From Rallus limicola (Eukaryota > Chordata > Aves > Gruiformes > Rallidae): a stretch of DNA of 64,000 nucleotides. The stretch covers positions 80,712,520-80,776,519 of the forward strand of contig JAKCOZ010000001.1 of NCBI GenBank assembly GCA_022605955.1, read 5' to 3'. A program made the translations under genes and the position numbers. Shown here piece by piece: positions 1-11,349 of the stretch. The first letter of the stretch is position 1, and each line of letters opens with the position of its first letter. The notes below the pieces were generated by a model. The model did no database searches. It was not told the origin of the DNA and worked only from the letters and a program-made list of their open reading frames with translations.

Positions 1-3000
1 AGATGCAGAATTTTTTCATTTGGCCTGAGGATTAAATTATGTTATCCTGCCAGTGCAGGAGGTGGTATATTATTTTTCTGTTTCGTTCCCTTACCGGTGC
101 CACCCAAATTATTATTCTGGAGCATAATTACGGGAAACAAAAATCACAGTAAGCCACCTGTATGATGATTTCTAGCACAGCAAGATGCTTCCCAGAAACA
201 CAGCCTCCCAGAGAAAAAAGATGTTGTCAAGAGTTGATCGGAAGGTTTTGTACTCTAACTCAGAAAAGGCAGAAAGAAACTGTCCAAGTAATCAAGGGCC
301 TTCTCAAGAGCAATGTGTGTTCTCCAGTGTGGTTGGAATATGTTGCTCTTTCTGTGCTTGCTCTTTTCAGAGCCTGTGTACCACTTCCACACTTGAAAGA
401 TGCATGGGAGGGCCACCAGTTTGCTCCTTGATGTAGTGCTTAAGTTCTGTAGCAGTATCAGCTGTGAACAGGAACTATGTGATTATGTGCCAGAATTTTG
501 GCCTCAAGAATGACATAAGCAGATAAGAAAACTGTCTACAGGTACTTCAAAGACAAGGGATGTCCAGAGTGTAAGTGGAAAAGGCAGAAGCCCTCAGAAT
601 GACTGTTTTTTTTTCTTTTTATTTCCAGCTCTTGAATCAACATGTGCTGTAGGTTAGATTAAGGTATAAATGAGGGTCAAGTTGGGGTTGTTACATTAAA
701 ATCCTTGGAATCATGTGATTTGGATGCAAGTGGAAAAATAAGTTTGGTGTACACAGTAGTCAGCTTTTACACATCGCTGTCACACTGTGCGACCTGAGGT
801 ATTGCAGTTATTTCCTATGTAGGTATCAGTTGCCATTTCACTGACAGCTTCTGGAAAAGTGATGGTATTGGCTAATGGAGCAGTCGTGCTACTTGTCAGA
901 GAAGAAAAAAATATTTTTAGACTTGTCTTTTATAACAACACCCTGAAATGGCTGATGATGCCTAAAAGGGACAACATAGAAGTCAAAGTGTTACTTCACA
1001 GAGCCTGTTTTGCAAAAGAAGCAGTAAATATATCATAAAATGTGGGAAGGACACTCCAGATTCACTCTCGGTCTGCTCTTCTAAACCCTCACCGTGGCAG
1101 CTACCAAGACTACATTTCAATCCCAGGACCACATCCTGTATTGCAAGCCATGTGGTGTCATACCCTGTCCATTCTGCTACAGGGGCTGCGTCATCCCTCC
1201 TCTGCCTCTCAGCAGCAATAACTCTTGGCTGCAGGAGATGTAGCCTAGGGTTTTTTTTTACTGTCTGCAGTCGTTGTGGCAGAACATCTCTTCTACGTTG
1301 TCTTCTCCTTGGGAAAAACTATGAGCTGTTGGAAAAACTCACTTGTCCATATCCAGCCCATTGCTAACCAGTTAATGACTTCAGATTTCACTGAATCTTT
1401 CTCCCACCGTAAACAACTGAATGACTTATCTAGTAACTTCAGATTTCCTGTGTAGTCCTGAACTCTTTTATGTAACCATGCACATGTGCTTGTCATGTTT
1501 AAATATGCCTTGTGCAATTAATGCAGTTACTTGTTTTCTGAAGCCAGAAGCTGACTGGTTTAAAGTTGCAGAAGCAGAAATGAATCAACTTTTCCCCTTA
1601 CTCTGGATTCAGAAGACCCCTGAGACATGTGCCGATAAAGATACCAGATACCCAAATATTACTAGATTCCTCCAATGATACATTTCAGAGTTGTGTTTGA
1701 GATTTATCTTCAGCAATGTGCCTGACTTAAATAACTGACAATTAAAAGCAGACTTCTGGTGGTTTGGTTTTTTTAGTTGTGGGTTGGGGTTTTTTTCGGT
1801 CAAAATAGTGCTTCTTGGTGATAGGAAATCTTTCTCCCACCTCAAAAAGTTAATGAGAAGGCTTCTTGCCATAGGTTTCATTTTTATCAGGACTTTTGAA
1901 GGTAGTAGAGGAGAATAATGTACTTCCAGTAATTTTCAATAAATAAGTCGGTGAGCACTGGAATTCATGAATCTAGATTTTCTGTGGATTAGCGTTATGG
2001 TTGATTGACTTGCTGCATAAGAAGGTGTGACCTCACTGAAGTGTTTCCTGGATTTTGAGATGTTTATAAATCCAATTCTGTGGTGCATAAGATATGAACT
2101 TGTACTTTTGGCTCGGTCTGGGGGGAATTAATACTGTGTCTCTCTACCCTTGCCTTTTTTTTTATGAAGCTTGTAGAAATCGGCTTTTGTATTCAGGATT
2201 ATACGCTTCTAGCAAATTTGGTTGAAATTGGTAAATTAAAAAAAAAAGGAAGAGTACTAGGGAGAGGATGTGTCTAGACAGCACAATTTTACCTATAAGG
2301 AGTCCAAGAGAAAAAGCTGGTATCCAGAGATAGGATATCCTTATTTATTGTAGGTTTAACCAATGATTTGCTCTATGACCTTTGGCAAACCACTTGTCTC
2401 TTTATGTAGTAAGAAAATATTGATTGATTGACTTGATCTCCGACTGGGATGAGGGCAGTTTTCAGAATCCTGATTGAGGATCTCAGGGTTCTTTATTGCT
2501 AAATACTGAGAAGGTAGAAGGTAATGTTAAACAGGCTGTCAGTATTTTCTTAAGATACGCTGACATATGTCTTGATAGTGATTCATACTGAAAGGTTTGA
2601 GCAGGTTCTGCTGATTGAATAATGCAGGTGAAAATGTTTCTCAAAATTGAGGACAGTTTGAGTATGGACTGTGTGTCCTGAAGAAAGAAGACCTAAGAGC
2701 ATTTACAGGTTTGAGAACGTTAGCTTATTGTTAATAACAAGATCTTCCAGAAATTAGGAGACATTTCTTTAACTCTTCATGTACTATCTGTGATTTATTG
2801 CTAGTTGAGAGACAGGCTGCAAAAATTTGCTCGCTTGGGTTGATTTTGGTCATGCACTGGCAAGTTGGTGCTCACATCAGTGACCAAATGCAGAGGACTT
2901 ATGTTTGGGTTCAAGGCAAGCAAATGTAAATTACATCCATCCTAGTGTACTTCTACTTTAGGAGTGCAACAGCTTGTGCTTTGGCTAAACCATGTGTTTT

Positions 3001-3391
3001 CCAAAAGAAGGAACTTGGGTCCAGCGCTTTTACAGGAAAAAAAAAAAAAGCACTTGGGTCAAGTGCTTTTACAGAATTTTTTTGATTTCTCTCTGCTGGC
3101 GTGGGAATCTTCTACCATATGCCTTAGGTTGGCAGGATAGTGAGAATAGCAGATACAGCTCTGCATAGAAGATGGCTTATTGTTCATGGCTTTTAATTGG
3201 CTATTGTGTCACCTTCACAAGCCTGAAATTGTTCTGATTAACAGAGTTTGTTACCCCTGTGGTCCTTGAACTGTGGTTATTTTGCATCCAGAGTTTGAGG
3301 TGTGTGTCAGGCATGAGGCTGACCATTTGATATGTCATAAATTTCACATGTCTTGATTGTGTAATGAAATGGTCGGTGATTTGATCGAATA
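1..3391. other. Unique noncoding DNA, no gene recognised
   Basis: Both strands hold only short open frames (90 codons or fewer) with no family resemblance. Visible structure is limited to a G/T-rich low-complexity patch around 1752-1797, several T-runs (for example 606-620 and 2154-2164), and a short duplicated block at 3012-3075 listed separately. A donor-like GTAAGT lies at 571, but no convincing acceptor pairs with it. Confidence 0.6.
3012..3075. repeat. Short tandem duplication split by a poly(A) run
   Basis: Two near-identical blocks of about 24 bases, each reading roughly ACTTGGGTC..G.GCTTTTACAG, begin at 3013 and 3052, an offset of 39 bases. A run of 13 A residues (3037-3049) separates them. 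The copies differ at a few positions (ccagcgc against caagtgc). This could be a local replication-slippage duplication or a short insertion with its A-tail; it is too short to name. Confidence 0.7.
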
Positions 3392-3610
3392 TTGGAAGTT
3401 CCACCTAAATGTGATGGGAAGCTTCTTTACTGTGTGAGTGGCAGAGCACTGCCACAATTTGCCTGGAGAGGTTTTGGAGTCTCCATCTCTGGAGATACTC
3501 AAAATATGCCTGGACATTCTCCTCTGCAGCCTGCTCTAGCTGATCCTGCTCTGGCAGGGTTGGACTAAGATGATCTCCAGAGTTCCCTTCCAAACCCTCT
3601 CATTCTGTGA
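3392..3610 (+). mobile_element. CR1 LINE, 3' end fragment, plus orientation
   Basis: About 220 bases match the 3' part of avian CR1 from memory of the family. They run from a 'ttccacctaaatg..gaagcttctttactgtg' stretch, through 'gagaggttttggagtctccatctctggagatactcaaaa' and 'ctgctctggcagggttggactaagatgatctccag', to a tail-like 'cattctgtgact'. It is 5'-truncated, as CR1 copies usually are. The terminal octamers are worn down to one imperfect unit, so this looks older than the copies at 25.0 and 48.5 kb. The reverse strand has a 62-codon open frame that is a by-product, not a gene. Confidence 0.85.
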
Positions 3611-6600
3611 CTTCAGAATTTGTTATAGCACTTCATTAAAGAGAGAGGCTGCTTTGTGTTGGGTGTTGTTTTTGGGGTAGGTTTTGTTATTGCTGCTCTC
3701 AGGTATGGAAAGCTGAGATGCCACTGCTTCTACAGGGGTCTGTGGTGCAACCAAATTTTCCATAGTTACCACTGCCACATGTGGTTTTCTGTCCTATAGG
3801 GTCTCTGAGTCTTTTTTCTATTCTGTGAGGAGTCTTCAGCAAGTATCAGCCAGCAGGCATAATACAAGAAATCTCAGGGGTCATCAGTCAGAATTTACAG
3901 TTGACTACACAAAATTATATTTAATGCATTTTTTTCTTTCTCAGGACCTTGCCTTATTTTTGCCAAGTTATTAACAGAGGGCCAACTTGTCCCAGTTGTC
4001 AGGAGATGATGGGAAACTGTGTGTGTCAAAGACCACATTAGGATGCCTGTACAAATGAGATGTGAAGTTTTGAGCCATGTAGCCCCTATCTGTAGTGGAG
4101 AAAAATAGAAGGCTGCTTCTGGGCATCTCTGTAGACAGAGCTAGGGGTGATGGTGATGGAAGGGATGAGTTCCGTCACGCTGCGTTTGCTGTGGCATTGC
4201 TTGCACAGTGTCACTGTAGCATGATACCTTTCTTAAATACAGATTGAAGTGCTGATTAAAAAGAGGTGGTTAAAAACTACAGATGTTCTAGTTCAGAAGG
4301 GAGAATCCTAGACATCCTCTGATGTCCATGTGTAGCTATTTCGTTCAGGCCAAGCAGAGAGGACTGCTGTCTTGGTTCTCAGTATACAACCCAGTTGGCT
4401 TTGCATGACATTGTGAAGAGCTACCTGGTTCTAAGAAGGGATCTGCGATATGGTGCACATAATTATTTTATTGCTTTCCTTAACCCTTGGCTCTCACCAT
4501 GCAGAGTATTCTTTTAGCTTCAGATTTTTGCTGATAGCATTGACATTCTAGGGTGTGTGATACTAATAGGGTTACCTGTAGGAGTTTCCCTGGCAGTAGC
4601 ACTCTAGTTCCTCTTGGGTAGATACAAGCTCAGTTTGGGATCTTCGCACCTCAGTCTCCTTTTAAGAGAGCTCAGTGTGAGCAGAAAAGAAGGAAGACAT
4701 TATTGTTCTTACAATTCTTGTCCAGTCTGTATTATCAGTGTCAAGTGATGACAATGATAGAAATTATTTTTCTTTACTAGAAGACTTCTTGAAATCCTTA
4801 GATGAGATTACACACAGTTTCAATTTGATGCTGAAAGATCTGTTTGTTCTTTTAGCAAGATGTATTTTTTCAAATACTGCTTAAGAACTTGCATTAAGAA
4901 ACTTAACAAACCATATTTTGAATACCTGGAAGAAGAAAAATAATTTTCCTTCTTAGTGCTTCCAACTTTAATACTAAATGTAATCATTCAGTGTTCTGCA
5001 CCCTACAACCCAGAAGTTGTCCACCATGCTTTTCCAGAGAACAGCGTTGTACCATTCAAAGTGCAAAGAGGGAGGTACAGCAGAAAAAAAAAAAAATCTT
5101 CTAAAAAGAAAAGATTTTAGTTAAGGGAACTATGAAAGCATTGTACTCACAACCTGAAGTGTGTGAATTTTAAGTTGTCTTTTATAAGCCATATCTGATC
5201 AAATGAAAACATGCAATTTGCATAAAACGTGACAAAATTTGGGATTAGTACAATCATGTCCCTCACAGATGCATACAAGGTTATGAAAAGAAAAGAACAC
5301 CTGCATTTCTTTTATATATGTATATATTGATGTGTGTATAAACAAAAACCTTTCAAAGCGAAAGTGTAGAAATCTCTTTTCACTCTTCTTCTTCCCCCAC
5401 CCCTACTGTACTTAATCCTTTCAGCCTGTCTTTTATAGAAAACAAAAAAAAGGCAGAGATTTCAATTTTTAGGGTTGCAAACTATCTTTAAAGATCCCTT
5501 CCACTTTAATATTTCTGGCTCCTGGCTTTCAAACAATTGCCATTTTGCCTAAAAGGGCAACGTGTTTACAGATTGTATGCAAAATCACTTTTGAGAGTAA
5601 TGTGTTTCCTGAACATCTCTATTTTTAGCACCGTGATAGCTCAAAGCTAAGAACCCTTCCTAATTGAAACTGTACTTGTGGGAACTTTAAAATCGGGTTC
5701 TTAATTTTTTTCCTGGTACGGACACATCTTAATGTGGGAGGCATCTTAAGAAATCTGAGACAATCCTCCTTTTATTTCCTACCTGTGAGGCTTCTCTCCC
5801 CTCTAGGTTGGAACTGTGTAGTTTTCTATTTGAGAACTAACTGTGGTTCCTTCCAGGGCAAAGTTAAATGCTGAATGTATTTTTAGCTGTCCAGAGCAAT
5901 GTGACTAATGAGTTTTCTGCAGGCCATCAGCAGGAGCCTCACCAGTGGTAGTGCATGGACCAGTGTGCTGCTTTAAGAGAAGTGGTGGTAGCGTATGACT
6001 CTACAAATAAACACAGGCCTGGAACATTTTGCTAGCATTTTAAGAACAGAAAGAGAATACAGAGATGATAGGCTAATTTATTTAAGTGGCCTTGGTGCCA
6101 CTTTACTTAACGCAGTAACTCTGCAGCGGTAGGAAATAGTTCTGTACACATTTGCTGTGTATGACTTCTTCCTTTTGGACTCAGTGTCTCTTAGAACAAC
6201 AAAAAAACACCCACCCCAACTATTTATCTGCTGTAATTCATCAGTGGAAGGAGCATTCTTAAATACATTAGTAAGATCTTTATTTGTCTCTGTGAATATC
6301 AGGGCCCTGCTGCACTGGTTATTTTTTTATTAATGCAGACTTGCAGTCGATGAGGACAGAAAGGAGATCGCTGACTACATAAAATCCTGGCCTGGTTTGA
6401 GTTATTGCTCAGGAGATGGAAAGTTCCTCTTCTGTTCAAATACGAGGTTCGCTCTCATTTAAGAAGTATAAAGCCATTAATGTCATGGGGCATTGTTGAA
6501 GAGTAAAAACTTAAGCTAAAAGAGAAATGCATGAGCGGGAGAGCCTTGCATCAGATGGTTACAACAGAGGATCTGGCGGCTAGACTTCAGAGTTCTGCTC

Positions 6601-8906
6601 CAGCATCTCCAGATCTGCTGGGGGAATAATGTAGCTGTTGTTGGCATCACTGCATCTCTTCATGGAAAAGAAAGCGTGTTTCTAAATAATTTTGAGATTC
6701 AAGGAGGAAAAAATGAATATGCTTGGGAATTTCTGCTCAGTTGCTGTATGAACTGATTGTAGGGACGTTTGAATGCATGCAAGCAAAAGCAAACCTCCAT
6801 TCAAATGATATTAACTAATACAGTATTTTATGTAATAATCCCTGTTAGTATACACACAGATGCTTAATAAGAATTTGTAGGTGTGTATATATCTCCTAGA
6901 ATCTTGTACTTTTTCTTGTAAACTACTGACCTAAAGTTTGGCTTCTTATTTTATTTCTTCTTTCTGCTCGCAAACATTAGAATAAAAGGGGCAGCATTCT
7001 TAAAAGAGGTAGCCACAAAGTGAAATAGGAATAGGTGTTTTGTTTCCTTGCAGGCTTAGTGTGTTTTTCAAGTACCTTTACTTTGGAAGGTTCAAATTTT
7101 GTTCTTTATGCACTGTGTAGTATTGGTGGTAGTGGGGAGAGTGAGATGGTCCTGGCCTGCATTATTTCAAAAAGGGTTCTTCAACATATGAAAAGAAACT
7201 AAGCCGCTCCTCCGTGATTGACCCTCTTCCTTTCTACAGTATTTGTAGAGAACATACTTCAAGAGTGCTGAGCTCTTTCTGGGGGAGGTGCAGAGGAGGG
7301 AAGGAGAAGGCTTTTAGATCTTCCTTGCAAAGTGCAGGCAGGTTCATCTTTGGTAAATGTAGATGCATCTCTGTTGTGATGACACAAAGCCTTGAAGAAT
7401 CTCTGCTTTTAATTTCATCGAGGACTATTGAAGAAATAAAAAGTTTAGTTGTATAATATGTAAATGAACCTTTTTTAAATTTGTGAGTGAGAATATTTTC
7501 ACTGTCTTAGCAATTGGGCCTGAAATATTTTTCTGGGCTGAGTGGCAACACAAAGGCATTAGATCAAGAACGTTCCAAGATTCAGATTGGCTGGTATTTG
7601 CTTATATCACCATGACTGAATGTTACCAGTTTTGAAATGCTTTTTTGTTGTTCAGGAAATTTTAAAACAGCTTTGATTTCAAACATGAAACTTGGCAAGT
7701 GACTGGTCCATAATGTGTTCTAATCACTTCTGGTATTTTGGAAAAGACTTGAAAAAGATGAAAGTTGTTTTTTTATTAGAAATCTAGTTCTCAATTTAAT
7801 ATCTGAACTTTTCTTCTTTATTATTAGCATATGATCTTGTAGTTCTTTCCTAAGTATTAGTGTTAACATGATGGAACTTCATTTTTTGTTTTGCTATCTG
7901 CAGTTTTCATTAGAGTTTTTTTTATCGGGGGAAGGGAATAAAAAATATATATATACACACACCAGTTTCACTTCTGTTTAGTTGACCACCAGAGGGGTGC
8001 ATTTGATCTCATCTGTTTTGTTTAAACATAGAGTATGGAACAGGTTGAATATCCAACCTTACTTTTCCAATAAATAATATTTTACTGCCTTTTTAAGGGT
8101 GTTCTGTGTTTTGTAGTGCAAATGGAGCCAGAGTGAATTTTGATCTTTGCACTTTGAACAATTCAGTCATTGCAGAAGCCCTACTAGCCTGAGCTCATAC
8201 CTGGCGTGTACTCTTCATCTTATGTATTTGAAGTGGAAATAAATATTGCATAGATTTAAGTGTGTACACACTATAGCTCAAGGTCCCTGGAATAACTACA
8301 AACATAATTTGTATTGGACAAGGCTGACAGGATGCTGAGGTCTCTGAATCCAGTCCTGCAACATATTTAGATATACTTTGCCTCCAGCAAAAGTAGCTAT
8401 TCTTTTTAAAAATCCATTTTAAACTTATCTAGTAATTATGCTGTTGCTTTATTAGTTAGATTTTTCAGGATGTGGCTGGCAATATAAAAACCTTTTTGTT
8501 GTTTTTGCTAATATCAAAAATAAATGGAAGATTTTTTTTTGTCCTTTTTTTCCCCCAAATATTATTTCCTCTTCTGACACAGTGATCAGTTTGTGTCATT
8601 GCTGCTATAGTCTTTTTTTCTGCATTGCTTCCGGGGTGTGGGGGGGAAAACAACAGAGCTTTGCCAAGTCTTAATGCAGGAACTGAACTTCCCTGAACTT
8701 TCGTGTAGTTCCAGCTTGATCTGAATTTCACTTCTTGTGGGCTGATGTCTGGTAAAATAAGAATCATATGTATGGACTTCACTGGGAACTGTTTGAGAGC
8801 TTACATTGGTGTAACATTAAAAGTTTAAGCAGCAGGCTTACGCAGTCCAAAGGTCTCAAAGTCCTCTGGTATTAAATTTCCAAAGATCTTCGAGACGAAT
8901 GAAATT
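3611..8906. other. Unique noncoding DNA with small simple repeats
   Basis: No exon or known repeat is recognised. A/T dinucleotide-rich patches lie at 5312-5340 and 7944-7972, the latter passing from TA repeats into a short CA run. An A-run lies near 5082-5095. A CTCF-like motif is listed at 7983. The 80-codon (7214-7456, plus) and 105-codon (8465-8782, minus) frames have no recognisable protein features. Confidence 0.55.
7983..7999 (+). promoter_or_regulatory. Possible CTCF-like motif
   Basis: The bases GACCACCAGAGGGGTGC resemble the vertebrate CTCF core CCASYAGRKGGC, with one mismatch at the last core position. Such matches occur often by chance, so this is a candidate only. Confidence 0.2.
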
Positions 8907-8943
8907 GGGGGGGGGAGGGGGGGAGGGGAAGGGAGGGGAGGGG
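8907..8943 (+). repeat. G-rich tract, potential G-quadruplex
   Basis: At least seven runs of three to nine G residues separated by single A or AA fall within 37 bases. This satisfies the usual G3+N1-7 pattern for intramolecular G-quadruplex formation on the plus strand. No gene start or exon is visible beside it. Confidence 0.85.
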
Positions 8944-11124
8944 CAGAGAGGCTTGGTAGCATTGTCCCTGTAATAATGAATCTCAATAGCCTGTACAATG
9001 AGACATTGTTAAGTATCCTCATTGGCCCTTGAGCTTAATATGGCAGTTATAATAAACTGAAACAATGTGAAACTTCTGGGCAGGGTTTGTACTTGACATT
9101 GTGCAAGATGAAGCTGGTTTTGGGCTTCAGGTTAATGGCCTACTGGCAAAAGAGTAAATCACATACTTAAGTAAAAGCGTGCATAGATTTGTGCTTCTGC
9201 ACATGCTGGGGTAAACTCAGTCCAGGCACAATCTGGAAGAGTCCTGGTATCACTTCAGGTGCACCTGCTTATATGAAATCCAAACTTAGCCCATAGCCCT
9301 GACTATACTTTCTATTACGTATTCTTTCTATTAAAAGGTAATATGTCCCTTCTTACATATCAAAATCCCAAGTTTCTCCCAAGGTCCTTGGTAGGCTTTT
9401 AGAGATAAGTTCCAAAGGAAGTGGTAGAAGGCACTTTTTTAAGATCCACTTTATGTGGACGAAGTACGTGGCTGCTTAGGGTAGCAAAACAGTGATGGAC
9501 CTTCTGTCCATCTGATGTGTTCCAGGGTGCCAGAAGCCACGCTTGCTGTTGCTTCCTTGGAGAGCTGCAGGGGGTATTGCCATCCCTTGTTCTTTCCATT
9601 CCTCTGGTACCAACTAGAACTACAAATTTGTATGTCTGTGCCAGTACCACTTCCCTCCTTGTCTTTTTCTCCTGTGAGAGGAGTCTCACACCTTCATCCT
9701 AATTCCTTATCTCTGTGCAGCAAAGGAAACTCAGTGTGTGAACAAGGGAAGGCAGATTCTCATGGTGCAGGCAGAAAGGGAAGGAGATACTTGTCAGGGA
9801 GATGGAGTAGGCTGCTCTGTGAGGGTAGAAGCGTTGTACATCCCAGGAGAAGATCAAAGGTTCTGAAAACATAGTTGATGGATCTAAAAAAGGAGCTGGA
9901 TTGCTAGATATCATCTTCTGAGGTTAGATTTTGAGGTGATGAACCATTAATGAGAAGGCAAAAGTAAGAGTTGTGACAACTTTCCAATGTTTCTTACAAA
10001 TGAAGACCCACAGCCTTTACTCAGTTGTTCAGTTTGCTTTTGCTGTCTCAAGAATGAGGACAATAAAAGTTAGGGTTTTGTCATTCCTGGAGCAGTACAA
10101 GTAAACTGAGGCTGTGGTGCTGGGCAGGTGTTCTCCTTACAAGGAAAAACACCGTCACTGCACTAGTAAGAGAGAAAGGGACAGGATACAATTGAACTTC
10201 ATGTCTTGCTAATATTACTGAGTTTATCCTGAAAATATTCAACTGCCAAGTTTAATTGCTCAACACTTAGCGATATTTAGTATTAAAAATAAAGATTTAT
10301 CACTTTGATCTTCTCTGCCATATGTCCCATTGAAATATCTGTGTGTTGCCATGCATTTTTTTTTTTTGTTTCAACTCAGGATATTGCCTTTCATCCAAGA
10401 TCTTGCCCTTCCATAGGACGTGGTCAGATAGAACTTCTTCTGGGCAGGTTTGTGAAGGAAGGGTGAAGGGGAGAGGGAGTAGGCATTAAACCACCAGTAT
10501 TATGTGCACACTGTGTCTCTGGGGGGATGAATGAATGTCATTTCCTGAACTGGAAGTGAAAACCTTTTGGCTTTGCAGAGGTTTGGAAATTAAAGGACTG
10601 CAGCTGAAAAAGGACTCTGTTTCCCAAGAAGAATTTGAGGACGCTTTGTGATTACTTGAAAATGTTAATTATTAGAACTAACATCCTTACTTTGAGAAAA
10701 GACGCCAGATTATCTTCTCGATCACAGCGGCTGCAATTTTGATTTTCTTTTACTTGACAGGGGAGTAAGTTTCACAACTAGACCATACCGTTGCAGAGTA
10801 ACACGATGAAGTCATATGATCACACAGTGAAAGACTTGTATGTCAGAGTTCAAAACCTGACACCGTATCAGTATTCAAAAACATTTTTTACCGTTTAAGA
10901 TATATTAAATGCCATATAAAGGGTGTTCTGGCTCATGCACATCTCAGTTGTTTGGATCTTACAATTCCGATTCATTTTGCATTTGATACATTTCTTATTT
11001 CTGAATTGTCAGTTTTGGTCACTGTCAACATTTACATTCTTCTTCTCATCCTTAATGAATCTGTTTAATGATAATAATCCTAGCACCTACTGCTCAGCAT
11101 CAGAGTAGATTCTTCTTTCTGTTC
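8944..11124. other. Unique noncoding DNA; one strong acceptor-like site
   Basis: A pyrimidine-rich stretch ending in CTGTGCAG at 9720 looks like a good 3' splice site. It is followed by a plus-strand frame open to 9874 (the end of a 119-codon frame), but I see no good donor and no recognisable protein. A T-run lies near 10357-10369. Nothing else stands out. Confidence 0.5.
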
Positions 11125-11349
11125 TTATCTAATACCATTGATTAATAACTCATTGCTTCCTATCTGCCAGACAGTTTTTATCCACTCTATCGTATTATTA
11201 TCCGAACCATAATTCTCTGGTCTCTCTATGAGCTTCCTGTGTGGTGCTGTGTCAAAGGCCTTGCTAAAATCCAAACAAATTCTATCTGCCACATTTCCTT
11301 TATCCGCCCAGTTTGTCACTGCACTGAAATACCCATCACAATGAACCAT
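11125..11349 (-). mobile_element. Old LINE reverse-transcriptase fragment (CR1/L3-like), minus strand
   Basis: The minus strand holds a 74-codon frame containing the reverse-transcriptase motif LDFSKAFDTAPH (core codons at 11239-11271). After about 20 residues comes TIEWIKTVW, which corresponds to the conserved block that follows this motif in CR1/L3-clade LINEs. Upstream residues (FSAVTNWADKG) fit the region just before it. This is a short internal piece of the RT domain, without the catalytic FADD box or a 3' tail. The 'FDTAPH' form and extensive divergence suggest an old copy, and assignment to CR1 or L3 is uncertain. It is an element remnant, not a host gene. Confidence 0.75.

Noticed and set aside
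9515..9874. 119-codon frame downstream of a strong acceptor-like site at 9720
   Set aside because: No good donor follows, and the frame is overlapped by 61-, 96- and 71-codon frames in other phases.
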